Assembly (NCBI GenBank): GCA_965153455.1
Contig: OZ234494.1
Location: forward strand, 13,268,001 to 13,332,000
DNA length: 64,000 nucleotides
From: Sphagnum compactum
Taxonomy: Eukaryota > Bryophyta > Sphagnopsida > Sphagnales
Direction: 5' to 3'
The notes under the pieces are model-generated. The model worked only from the letters and a program-made list of their open reading frames with translations. It made no database searches and was not told where the DNA came from. Every line of letters starts with the position of its first letter. The first letter of the stretch is position 1. Made by a program: the position numbers and the translations under genes. Of the stretch, positions 21,759-33,800 are shown piece after piece.

Positions 21759-24700
21759 ATGGATCGTCAGAATCCTGTACAATCTATTATTCCACAAGGA
21801 AGAAGAAGCCTGGGATTGCTTCGTTCGGGAACCGTCTCCATTCGTCGTAGTTTTCACACCATGTCAGGCGGAGGTCGGCTCATCACAAGCCATTTTCCTT
21901 CCAACAAGCGGTTGAATCTGCCCCGATGCAACAACAATAGTGTACATGCATGCCTTGTGTGTCGTCGCTAGGTACAAAAGTTCGTTCGTGTGCGATGGCT
22001 CCGAGGAGGCGACGACTCCAAGCGAGGCACGCAGTGCACTGTTCGTCTGTAGAAGACGCATCATCTTGTACAATTTCTGGTATTGTTGATGTTGCGGCTT
22101 TACTGCCTGCCTCCAGTTGCTTTCGTTGATCTTGTGGAAGAGGAGGAAGAGGAGACACCGATCTCTATGACACCGATCGAGAGATGACTAGAGATGACGG
22201 TACCTTTCCTTCATCTTTTCTCAGGATCCGTGTCCGATGCTTTCAGAGTAATGAGGTGCTGCTTGAAGAAGTGCTTTCTTACTCACAATAACATGCTTTA
22301 TGCCTGGAGCTTGTGCCTGCAAAAGAGGACTCTCCAGAATTCCTACATTTCATACTTCGATTGTATTGTCCTCTGCAACATTTTTCTCTCTGTTCTATTG
22401 TGAGAATTTGCAACAAGTTTGCGTCTCTATTGTGGAAAACATGTGTTGTTGATCGAAAAGAACACACTCTGCCTGCATGAAATCACAGAAGAGTGAGTAA
22501 GTCAGCAAACACAACAATCTACCCGCAAGCAACTGAATCTGCAAGTAAAACTTCAAGCTTTGAAACAGAAGGTTTTCTTTCTGTGTCGTTCATGGAGTCT
22601 GGAAGGACATTCTCCATGTGCTGATTTTCTTTGTAAACTTGCTTTCTGACAGGATCTGGTACTGCGACACCACGGTCAGGAATTCCAGGATCACCACCGG
22701 TAAGAAAGCTTATGTGTTTTGAAGAAGGCTTTTCTGGATCCATACTTAAAACTTTCAGTTCCTTGAAAATGTTGTGCTTGCTGGTGGTTATTTTACTGAT
22801 TTTCTGCTCTTCTTGTCTGTAAATCTTCCCTTCTCCTTGACATGTAATTATGCCAGGATAATTTCTCATCAGCTGTGGTGCAGAGTCTTAACATCTTTGT
22901 GCAGCCTACTTTCTTGAGACTGCTTCTTTCTTTTTAGCCTTTCCTTCATGGTTTGATGATTGAGATATTCTTGGCATCCACAGCAGCAAGCAGTAATAAC
23001 TTGATGCTGTTGGTCTCACATGGGGGCAGTGCGAATGGAATATATTCTTAAAGCTTATCATTTATTTTTTGTTGATCTTAACAGACGGTAGTGATAAATG
23101 GCTGGCGGGGTTTGGCGCATTATCGCACATGGAGTCGACGTCGTGTGTTCCTGAAAAAGTAGGTTTCTCAGTCTCAAACACAGTGCTGATACTCTGAGAG
23201 ACATACTTACACTACTGTCTATCAACCTTTCTCTGATGCTCTGGACTACAGCAAAGAAAGCCAGCAATTGCAAAGCTTTTAGAGTCTTTTGGCACTGTTT
23301 TGATTCCCAACCTTGGGATCTCCATGAGGTCACCTGACAGTACAGAAAGAGGGTACACAAAATGGGTATGCAAACCCATCTTTGATATTGCATACTGATG
23401 CAAATGAAGATACAAGCAAAAGCTTATGGATCTAGGTAGGTGCAGGGCTGAATTCTGTTTGAATTCACTTTCTCTCATGCTTCTATTGTGAGACTCTGTA
23501 TGTACTGAACAAAATCTCTTGTCCTCCAAATGTGCAAAAGACCTCAGGACAGAACATCGAGTGAGTTATACCTACTTGAAGAGACCATACATGATGTGGT
23601 GCCCATTGCGGATCTCCCTCTTGCCAAACGCATGGAGGCAAGTCTATGACCTTTCTTACTGTCTATGACCAGAAACCACTCATAGATTGATCTAATTGGT
23701 GTGATGCACATATCTATCTTTGTCACTTCCAGATGCTTCTATCTTAACTAGTTTTTTCTGGAGAATCTTTGTGTTTTGAGATCCTGCAGATCATCATGAG
23801 ATAGGTGAACTTCTCAGAACCCTGAAAGATGTAGACAAAATCCTTATAGATGCAAGTGCCAGCAATTACGAAGATGAACACAGAATTGATGACTAACATT
23901 GGTGGAGAAATTTTGTGGGGTGTTACTACTGTGAACAGATATGCAAGAATTTGGGTTTTCTGCAGCTTGATTCTGACACAACAGGTAGTATTCTTTGTGA
24001 TCTTTGTAATGTGATTCTCCTCTTCAAAATTGCACACATCAGGAATAGATAAAATTGTGCAGCCTATTCATTTGATTAGGACTCCTGAAGTGAATACTGA
24101 AGTATCAAGGCTGTGCTCACATTTGTTGCTGCACCAAGGGGCAGTCTAGTAAGTTGTATCGAATTGGTAAACATTAATCAGGCCTTGGTACTTGTGTTGC
24201 AGTTTATAATCAGGGAGACACGGGCAACATATTCTACATTGTATTCACTGGATCTGTCAGAGTAAGAAATGGGTTTACTTCCACAATCTTTGGCTGCTGG
24301 GTTCTCATATCTATGTTCAATGTGTGTACAGCTTGAGGGGTGTTGAAGTTTCACACAAATTTGTGATTGGTGAAGCATGGTGCAGAGCAGTGCACAATGA
24401 AGAAGATGTGAACTTTCAGATCTGAATGAGTTGGTTGGATTGGACTGATGCAGTCAATTACTGTTGTTGAGGGAGTGCAAGATGATGTCATCTCTCACTG
24501 CCATCCAGGCCAGAGCTTTGGTGTAACAGGGATTGAACTAGATGACTGCATACGGTTTGTTCTGAGACTTGAAATTGCAGCTTTGTGGAAGAAATAGGTT
24601 GTATGTTCTATTGAAGGAAAGCAATACAGGGTGAAGGGGAGTAGATACATATGGTGTGAGACCAAGAAGATACACAGATAGGGTCTAAGCAAACTGATGG

Positions 24701-27700
24701 ATGTCACTAATGGATCCATGATATCTGTCTTTGCAGGGAGTCAACCTATGTGACTGCCGAAAGGGTAAATGCCATGTCTGCATCAGTGGAAGTTGATTGC
24801 ACAATGCACAAGAGAGGGGAGGAGAGGCTTGTCTTGCTACAAAGATTGTCTTGAAACAAGCTACATTCTGGCATTTGTGACAAAATCATCTTTACAAACA
24901 TGTATGAAGCTGTTCCTGTCTATATTTGGCATGGACCAGACAGAGCTGCTAATGCTGAGCAAGCAAGACTATGACAACATACTAATGATCCAGAAAACCC
25001 CTGAGCTGAAGGAGCGCGTTCGATTCCTTAGGGTCTTTTTGCAACCCTCATTTCATTTGTGGGTGCTCTTTCAGTGTTGCCTGACCTAGTTTTGAAACAC
25101 AACATCTCATCAGTACATATACAACTTTTGCATTAGGTTATTGCAGCAGCAGCAGCAGAATAGCTCTATCATGCAGAGACTTTGTTGTGAATTGCAGAGG
25201 AATTGTCATGGAACGTTATGCAGAGTACTGTTGCATTCAAGGAGGTGTCCAAACAGAGCTTGAGGCGCCTGGCGAATGTGCTATCTACTCGCTTGTTTGA
25301 CAAGAACAGGGGTATATGTATTGGCCTTCTGCTTAAAATCGTTGGCTCTTCTGGTTTCTTTGATAGCAACACAATCTCTGGATCAAATTTCAAAACATTC
25401 ATTTTCGATTGTAGTCATGATCATCGCATTGAGTAAACATGGCAGTTCCTTGAACAATAGATTCCTCTTCCTTCTCTTCTGGACATGGAATTCAAAGCCT
25501 ATTACCATAGACACGCACACATATGTGAGACTGCAAACAAACATAGAACAGCAACAGTTGCCTTCTGTTACCACCAGAGATAGAATCACATTGAAATTGC
25601 AAGACAGGCAGCTAGTGCTATTTAACTGCTGACAATGGAAACTCAACATGGGATGTTTTGGTATTTGTCAGTGGTCACCTTTCAAGGGGATGATGCTGTT
25701 GAGATGTTCTTCATCAAGTCAGGAGAGTGCAGGGTATGTTTTCCTTGCTGGCAAATCCATGTCCTGGCTGAATTTCTGTTCAGAAAGGTTGAAGGGAGAA
25801 ACAATATCACTGCTGTCAAAACACAGGAGCTACATTTTCATGAATGTCATGATTTGCTTTGCAGGTTATCATGGAGATTCAAAGTCGAAAGAATCCATCC
25901 AAACTACCCCGAGCATCATCTTTCCTTAGCCAGTACTGGTATGTGTCATGTGTCATTGTATCCATGCCAACTTCTCCCTGAGTTTGACAAATTATGGATT
26001 TGTCTCTGGAATCATTGCACACACACAGACTGACAGATTGCCTTTCAGTCTAGTTGATTGCACTTTGTTGAGATTAATTGCACAGTTATATTGTTGGATT
26101 GTTAGAGTGGAAAGATTTCTGATGGTGTTGTGAGCAGGCCCACACGGCATCGTCTTTGCAAACAAGAAGTTATAGAGAGGGAGAAGGACTGGGGACGTCC
26201 TTCAATTGGTTCACGACATCCATCTCGTCCATCTACCTCTGGGACTAGAGTGTCCGATCCACGATGCCTAGCAATGCCCATGGGACCCATGCCCTCAAGA
26301 CTTCCAGCAGCTCTAATGCGAAGCCCTGACATGCTCCACCAACTGGTGAAACGCAAATGCATTTCATCTGCTAGCCAGCGCTCTTGCGAAGAGTCTGTCA
26401 ACACATCAATTCGTCAGACTTCCAAGCGACCAATTTCTGAACCTGCGCCTCAGCACAGGTCTCCTTCCAAAAGGAAAGGCTCAATGCACCTGCGACCCAG
26501 TGCAAGGTCTGAGGATCAAGGCCCCTTGTCTCCATGGGGCCCCCCAAAAGCTTCTAGTGATGGGGTCCGGTCAGGAACAAGAGCAAGCAGAAGGTCATCT
26601 CTAGATCCCCGGAATCTGCCTTCAGCGAGTGGAATGAGGCCTGCCACAATGCCAACCTGGAAAGGATCTACAAATCGATGCAGCAACAGTGCTCCTGCTG
26701 GCAGTGCTCATTTCAAGTCACCCTCTCTGATGAAAGACCGCAAGACATCATCACGTCTTGAGAGAAGAAAGAGTGCTGGGAATAAGAAGTATTCTTTGGG
26801 CAGCTTCTTAAGGGACTGTGATGAGAAAGAAAAACAACAGAAGAAAAAGGATATGGATTTCACTGAGAAAGATCATCATCTGTGGCAGATGGGCCTTCTC
26901 TCCCAAGGGCAGATGCCTGTACTGCTGGTGAGCGATGAGAATGTTCACTACAGACAGAAGTTTGAGAAGTGGGCCAGGATGGTGATGAATCGTGAGAGGA
27001 ACTTGTTGTCTTACAATGTGTTTGCAGGGACTGTAATGCCCAGCTTTATGCCAGGGGTTGCTACCAGTAGTGTTCAGAAATTGGGCAAGGACACTCATCA
27101 CAACAACAATGAGGGTTCCCAGCATCCTGATGAAGATGAGGTGAATTTCTTCCTTGTAGGCAATGTGTTCAAGGTTTTTTTGTTGATTTCAAGCTGGAGC
27201 TTTGTGAAAGAAATAGTCTGCTTTCCATTTCTTATTAGCTAAGTTGTATATTTTGGATGCCATTGATCTTGGTATTGGATGGCTACCGCTGCACCAAAAA
27301 AGATGGCAAGCATGAAATACATGTTGTGGCAGCTCCTCATGGTGAGGAGTCTGCAAGACAATTCTACATAGTGTATTGACCACCTTGGCTTTTGTCCAAT
27401 GGTGGCCAGGAAACCTCAATCCTTGACATTGGGGCTCTGCATGCTGGCCAGTTTTTCGGCGAGGTGAGTTTTCTCTTTGATGTCTACAAATCAATGTCTT
27501 CAATGTGCTTCTTGCCCCTCTCTGAGTTCTTTCATTACTTTATGATAATCTGAGTAAGTGTGTTGCAAAAATGATGATGTCTGGCAGAACACCTAGGGGG
27601 GTTTATCCGTTTGCAGACTTTGGTTTCATTGGGCTTCTGTTCTTTGGTGCAATTTAAGCTTCCATGATGTTATTGAGCATATCTTGTGTGCACTGATTTT

Positions 27701-28518
27701 GTGGACCTCCAAAAGTTGCTTTGGCAATGTAGAAAGGCCTTCTGACAGAATCAATAAGGGCAGCCAGCATTGTTGCGGTAACCTTGGTTGAGACTTTGGT
27801 GCTCAACAAGTGGGACTTCTTCCGCCATTGTGACCGTGATGTCATTGAGGCCCTTTCAAAAAATGTGACCTCCTCAAACCCTCATCTTCATGAAAGAGAC
27901 GAGTATGGAGAGGAAGTTGACTTTATATTCACAGCAATTTTCCAACCAAATTGTGTTCAACAAATCATCTGTGTACTTGGCTTCAGTCATGTCTGTATAC
28001 TGATAAGAAGCCGTGGCTGTGCGGGCTTGGGAAAAAACAGGAGTACAAGCAGTCTGAAGGAGTCTACCAGCAGTATGAGAAGTCACGGAAATGGGAACTC
28101 TTCAAGGTTTCTCTGCTCTCTGAGTTCACCAAATTGCTAGTTTCTTGTTTGTACAAATCATCTAGTCCCTGATGATCTCCAAAATTCCAGTTCTGTCTAA
28201 AGCTTGTGGTGGATCACGCAAGCTTTGCCATTAAAAGCCCTGTAGAGCTATAGATAGCCTCAAATCAGATAGTCTGCTCACCACCAAACAATACTGGATG
28301 CCCAGAATGACAATTTACACAATCCTCTGGGGGACCAAATTATATGGATCTAGATCTTAAGGGTCACAACTGTCATGTATGTGCAGAAGCGTGTTGTGGA
28401 GCAAATTGTTACAGCCAAGAAGGATCGCATTTATCACAGGACAGGCCCTCGTGCTGTGCGATTCATCCCAAAGGCAGTCACCTCAAAGGATGGCGTGGTT
28501 GCCAGAGAATGGATGTAA
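21759..28518 (+). CDS. CNBD2-like protein with two cyclic-nucleotide-binding domains (5' end provisional)
   Basis: Exons read: 22653-22699, 23085-23158, 23257-23365, 23548-23641, 23790-23855, 24043-24148, 24203-24261, 24454-24554, 24737-24764, 24940-25032, 25200-25311, 25672-25733, 25865-25938, 26138-27140, 27410-27463, 27733-27864, 28008-28106 and 28387-28518 (TAA). The ATG at 21759 (MDRQNPVQS) is a guess. CNBD 1 shows YNQGDTGNIFYIVFTGSV and HPGQSFGVTGIEL. CNBD 2 shows FQGDDAVEMFFIKSGECRV, then, after a 334-codon Ser/Arg/Pro-rich exon, LDIGALHAGQFFGE and VETLVLNKWDFFRH. The N-terminal WRGLAHYRTWSRRR resembles the helical part of animal CNBD2, a protein linked to sperm function; a role in the motile sperm of this plant is inferred. 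The canonical phosphate-cassette Arg is not evident, so cyclic-nucleotide binding is uncertain. The 24148/24203 junction does not close in frame. Confidence 0.7.
26138..27140 (+). other. 1003-bp exon: disordered insertion within the second CNBD
   Basis: A single exon of 334 codons rich in Ser, Arg, Pro, Lys and Met. It has many RRS, SKRKGS and SRLERRKSAG phosphorylation-like sites, a Lys-rich EKEKQQKKKDMD stretch, and a more ordered end (HYRQKFEKWARMVMNRERN). It separates beta-strands of CNBD 2 that are normally joined by a short loop. The reading frame is open throughout and splice sites flank it on both sides. Confidence 0.7.
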
Positions 28519-29247
28519 TGGACGTGGTCACCCTTGACAAAGTTAGAAATGTTTTTGGGCATTGGTCCTGGCATGCACACAGAGTGCAAATTGTCACCGC
28601 TGATTCTCATATTTCCTACCTACCTATGCTACATTATGACCAATGGTGCTTGTTTACAACCTATCTATGGACCTTTACGCTGCTGATTCTGATTTTTCCT
28701 ACGTGCATAAAACCCTTTCCTAAGATTCAATTGGACCAAAGAACATTCCTTAACAATTTTTTCAAAATATCATCCAATCAAAAAATGAATTACAAATATG
28801 TAAATGAATGGTTTGTCTGAGCAATGGATGATGGATACCAATCATGATCATTCATTATTTTGTGTTCATGGATGAATTTAGTTGAAATAAAACTAACAGA
28901 ACATTAGTTATTATCATGGATGAAGTTATTATCAAACGCATGCACAAAACCATTCATTTACATTGCAGAGTTACCCAGATGTGGACCAGACAGAACGGGC
29001 AGAGGAAACAAAAACAATAACACGTTGCCCAAATTTTGTACGGGCAGATTCGTCTCCCTGTTCACCCCTGTTCTGCACAAGAGGAGCATCGGAGGCGCAC
29101 ACACACACACACACACTCTCACTCTCTCTCGGGGAATCGGAGATTGTCCTCAGTTTCTTGCGCTTGGTTCATAAGCAGTTGAGTAAAATTGTTGCGCACC
29201 AGGAGCGGAGGAGTTCAAGCGGTTGTTGTTGTTCTGAGCGTGGCGAA
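28519..29247. other. Short intergenic gap and SRPP leader
   Basis: This holds the CNBD gene 3' UTR and the SRPP promoter/5' leader. A (CA)n/(CT)n run lies at about 29097-29127. No further gene is seen. Confidence 0.45.
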
Positions 29248-30877
29248 ATGGATAACCCAACGGACTCTACGGCTGCAGCGGTATTAACCTGTGTCCTTAT
29301 AATATTTGCTCTGTATTTGTAATTGTTTAGCGGATCAGTTGTGACTAGAATAGTTCTTGCAGTTTAATGTGCTTTTTCTTCTTCTTCTTCTTCTTCTTCT
29401 TCTTCTTTTTCTGCTTTTCGTTTGCTTTAATTGCATCTTGTGAATCTTGATTTTTCTTTAAATGATTTTTATCAAGCATTGATGTATAACAATGATGGAA
29501 TGATTACAAGTCGCTGTGCGAGTCTGTGTAATATCGAGGTCTGTTTCAGCGTTTTACACGAGATGTGGTAGGAAACGATACTATTTCGAGTAGCCTCAAC
29601 TAATCTTGCTGTAAAGAAGCTGTTGCGGGGTGAACTTGAGAATCAGTCCGGGAGAAGTCATTTAACACAGGATTAAGTCCTGTAATACATGTATGTTTCT
29701 TTTGATAATGAAGCAGTCTTGTGGTAGCCTCAACAGCTTAGCTTGCTGCACAGAATCTGTTGTGCGTTGAACTCGAGAATCAGTCCCGGGGAAAAGCCAT
29801 TTTACATAGGATTAAGTCCTGTAATAAATGTTGTATGTTTCTTTGATAATGAAGCATTTTGCTGGTAGCCTCGACAGCTTATCTTGTTGCACAGAATCTG
29901 TTGTGCGGCAAAATGGAGAATCAGTCCCCGGGAGAAGTCATTTTACACAGGACTAAGTCCTGTAATATTTTATGCTTCTTTGATAATTATATCACTGCTT
30001 AGTTCGTGCGATCACTTATCTTGTGTCGATCGAACATTCCTTGAAATATTTTCGTGCAGCAGCCGGGACCGAATTTGAAGTACCTCTCCTTCGTTCACAC
30101 AGTTTTACTACAGGCGACAGTGTATTTGACGACCGGCTACGCTACCATTAAGGAGAGCTCAGGATTCATGAAACCGCGTTTGGATCGATTTGAAGGCACA
30201 ATCAAAGACATTGCCGCGAGGCCATTCTATGCGAAGATCAAGGGACTGCCTCTAGGCTTTCTTCAGTACGTCGACAGCAAGGTCTCAGGACTCATTCCTC
30301 TGCACGTCTAGGACGAGTCTAGGACAAAGTCGCCTTGTTTATTGCTCGTTTCATGAGCCCAGGTACCTATTACTGTTGCCGATGTTCCCAGGCGCCGCAC
30401 AGTTTTAAGGTGCACAAGTTGTCGTTGCTTGGTTGAGCTTTGATCGTGTAATGTTCGTGTGTGGTCGACACATGATTTGCAATGTGGATTTGGCAGGTTG
30501 ATCCAACCATTGTGCTGGTGGTGCCTCCGTTTGTAAGACTAAAATGCTATCAACTCTGCGATTTGGCCATAGAGGGAACATACTCTGCCAGGGGTATCCT
30601 TTCCGAAATGCAAGCTCAAGGAAGACTCTACAAAACCGTCACTGATGCTGCTGAGCAACTCACGTACATCGCGTGGCAAAACATATTGACACTTCCCTAC
30701 GCCTCAAAGGCGACGAGTCTCGCTGCTCCGGTCGCCAAGTTCAGCGCTATGCGTTACAATAGCATCGTAGCACTATTGAAGAAGAATAAGGTACCTCTGG
30801 CTTTCCTCGCTCCCTTAGTCCCGATCGAAAGGATTGAGGAAGCTGCCATGAGATCAACTGGCGCACCTCCAAACTGA
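29248..30877 (+). CDS. SRPP/REF-like (rubber elongation factor family) stress protein
   Basis: Three exons: 29248-29280, 30060-30281 and 30497-30877, giving 211 aa with phase 0 at both junctions. The REF domain fills most of the protein: LKYLSFVHTVLLQATVYLT, LDRFEGTIKDIAARPFYAK, QYVDSKVD, then a tail containing AEQLTYIAWQNILTLPYASK. Family members coat lipid droplets or rubber particles and act in growth and drought or stress responses (LDAP/SRP in plants). There is no signal peptide; the amphipathic hydrophobic stretches suit a lipid-droplet surface. Intron 1 carries a (TTC)n microsatellite (about 29370-29408) and a three-copy repeat. Identification is good; the specific role is unknown. The short first exon (11 residues) has a clear ATG in a GCGAAATGG context. 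Confidence 0.88.
29591..29990 (+). repeat. Three-copy ~135 bp tandem repeat in SRPP intron 1
   Basis: Unit heads 'tagcctc(a/g)ac' fall at 29591, 29725 and 29866. Each unit carries gagaatcagtcc, aagtcatttt/aagccatttt, agtcctgtaat and ctttgataat in the same order. The copies are similar enough for a fairly recent expansion. It is entirely intronic. Confidence 0.75.
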
Positions 30878-33800
30878 ACTGATGCAACCGTGCGCGGGAG
30901 CAACCGTGACTTCTCGGGAGCCCTGTCGACAAGATCTCTCAGATTCTGCGACCGGTGTCCTGATGCGCCTGCACGGTATTTTGCTGCTTCTGCATCTATC
31001 AATACTACTTTTTTCTTTTTTCTTTTTTTTTGGGGGTGGGGGGGGAGCAGATTAGGGGAACTTTTGTTTTCCTTGCCGCCGAAGCGAGGTAACCTAGAAA
31101 CAAGGCGAGGAGGAGAAATTTTGCTCAGGGTTTCGTCTTGCATGACTCTAGAACTGCTTCGTATTTCTCCTGTTTCATGCTCAGATCTGTGATCTTCTTC
31201 ACTTTAATTCTGCATACCTGCAACAAGGTTTGGGAAATACAACATTATCAAGTGACAAATGCTTAATATCTAGAATGTTGAATTTGAGGTTTGATGTTAA
31301 CTAGTTTTTGAGGGTTGTGGAGAAGCAATTTGAGCTCTTCATTTGAGTTGCTTCTGGCTGCTGAAAAAGAACAAACATGAAAGGAATGATTATAACACAA
31401 ACTTTCCATACCTAGAAAAAAAGCACATAAATAACAACTTTTAAATAAGTTATAAGACAAGCTTAAACCTAGTTGAGTCTACAAATGAACCCAGAATTGG
31501 TTGCATTGCCTGAAAATGTAACTGGAAGGGCAAGTGTTTGGGCTTGCAAAGAGCTCAGGTTGTATGTACTTAGTGGGTTTGCTGCAAATAGATTTGGTGG
31601 TTACTAGACTTGGTTTATTAATGTTGTGATTGTGGTTTTACTTCCTTCTCATTTCTTGAAATTTGTAAGTTGTGTTATCTAGGGCTTCTTTGTTGGTGGA
31701 GGTGATTAAACTTCTTTTCCCAGTTGTTGATGCAAGTGGGGAGTTCTTCTGTGCACTTGCTACCTACGTACTAGCTAGGCACTCAATTTCTTGCTACATA
31801 AGGTACTTACTACTGTGAAGGTTATTAGTGTTTGAACCTATGCAACAAGAAAAAAGTTTGTTTGCCTAAAATTAGGTAGGGAAGTGGGTTTGGAATTTGG
31901 ACTTGGACTCAACAACCTGAACCAATTCTATCATTTTGCATATGGTGGTTTTTCATGAAGATCTTATCAAGATTTGAGGGCTTTGGTGGAGTACCTACCT
32001 ATTAGGGGCTAGGGATGGATGAAGGGAAGGTAGTTGGGAGTTGGGTTTAGTTAGTTATGTGTGGGTGGCACATGTGTATCACATGAAGCACTTTGCCATG
32101 TTATTTGAATTTAGGTGAGGCAGATAAGGCAAGAAGTTTGATGCACCCAAGTGTCATATTCTATGTTGCGCCGATTGTAGGTCACCAAACTTTTGGTGGA
32201 CTTCACTAGGTCATAAAGCATGGGGAGAAATTTTCTCTAGTGTATTTGGGGGCACCTTATGTTTGTGAACAACGTTCTTCCAAAAGAGGAGGGATCCTAT
32301 GCTTGGAATTTAGGAGAGAGAGAGAGGGTTCCTAAGCCTAAGATCCCTTTCACTACTCTAACTGCCTCCCAATCTACACAATTTGTTTTAGGGTTATGAT
32401 AAGGTTTATGGTGGGTAAGGTCCATGGGTTAGGGACATTCTCAAATTGCAGGGCCAGACTTGCGGGGCTACTGCCTTGTCCTATGCCCCTTATTTGGGGA
32501 ATGCCCCCAGCTTGGGGCTTTACCCTACACTTTTGAAATGAAGAGCAGGCATTTGGGGGAAGATTGAGGCCTCAAGCATACAAAATTCTAACAGGGGCAA
32601 TCACTGGTTGTGTGCAAATAATGTTAGATTAGTTTTGAAATCTGCATTTTGTGGCTACCTTATGTTGAATCTTTATGTAAAATTCTTGGAATTTCTGGTA
32701 ACCTAGTTTCAAGATAGAAAAGCAATGCCATCTATTTGGTGGTTCTTGAATACAAAGACCAAAAAAAACTCACCTAAATGTTCATTAAACATTTAGGTGA
32801 TGCTGCAAATTGTAAGGTGGAATTGGCAGTCCCTTTTTCTCAGTTTCTAGTTCATTGTTTATCCCTCGTACATGTGTCCAAATTTGATGATCAAGTTATG
32901 TTTGATTTTGGCCTAGGGTCAAATAGAATAGAATGTTTGGGGTTTTGAAACCAAATTTGAAAAGTCTATGATCAAAATGACATGTATTTCAAGGGATATA
33001 TAATGCTTAAATCTTTCTTTCGCTAACTTTGACTAATTATTGAGTAGTGTGATACGTTGCATAAACGTCAAACCTGGCAATCAAAGAAATTATTTTAAAA
33101 TGAAAAACTCTGTGGGCTTCAACACAGGTGTGAACTATAACTATCCTGACAATTGCACCATTTTTATGTGCAATATTACCATGATAATACACAAGCTTAG
33201 CATACAAAGCTCGAGAGGAAAGAAGAGTTTTAATGAGTCTTTTCATGTGGTCTTACAAGCAAGACTTAGTTTGAAACAAGCACAATCATGACTTCAAATT
33301 TTCTGGAGATTCAAAAGGTCTGAGCAGGTCTTGAAGCTTATGAGCGACAAAAGCTATGAAAGGAGGAGACCAGAAATGTTCTACAAATTTAAGGAAGAAA
33401 CCTGAAAGGAGGTTCAGAGGGGCTGTAATTCTAGCTACAAGAGACCAGGTTAAATAAATTAATAAAAGAAAACACTTGGCAAGGGAACAAGAGAAAGAAA
33501 GGATTGAAGTCCAAACAGAAGACCACACCCAAAAGAGTAGAATCCAAAATGGGGAGCCCTCAGAGGAGAAATCACGAAACCTGGGACCTAAACCCATCAC
33601 CAGTAGCATGAAGCAAGTTGTTGTGCAAGGAGATGGGCAAAAAACCTGGAAGGACACCGCGGTTAGAAGAGGGCTCTCCTGCTGCCACAACTGCCTGACG
33701 CAAGATAGTGGCAGCTTGAACCCTCTGAAAAGTCACTGACACCCTCTGCCTATAAAATGAACGACCAAGTATTTTCTCCTGAGGATTGAAGGAAGAAACC

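Noticed and set aside
21756-22158. Opposed ORFs near the start of the CNBD gene
   Set aside because: The plus-strand ORF is kept only as a provisional first exon; the minus-strand ones are shadows of it.
23636-23642. A GC-AG intron (GAG/gcaagt) in the CNBD gene
   Set aside because: The site fits the GC-donor consensus, but using it puts a stop in the next exon. The GT four bases on keeps the frame.
27246-27346. Exon encoding VLDGYRCTKKDGKHEIHVVAAP in the CNBD gene
   Set aside because: It is protein-like, but no splice pair was found that keeps phase with both neighbours; a direct 27140-27410 join works.
33286-33690. 134-codon minus-strand ORF rich in Leu, Phe and Ser
   Set aside because: No start context, splice support or family resemblance; it sits in a repeat-like region.
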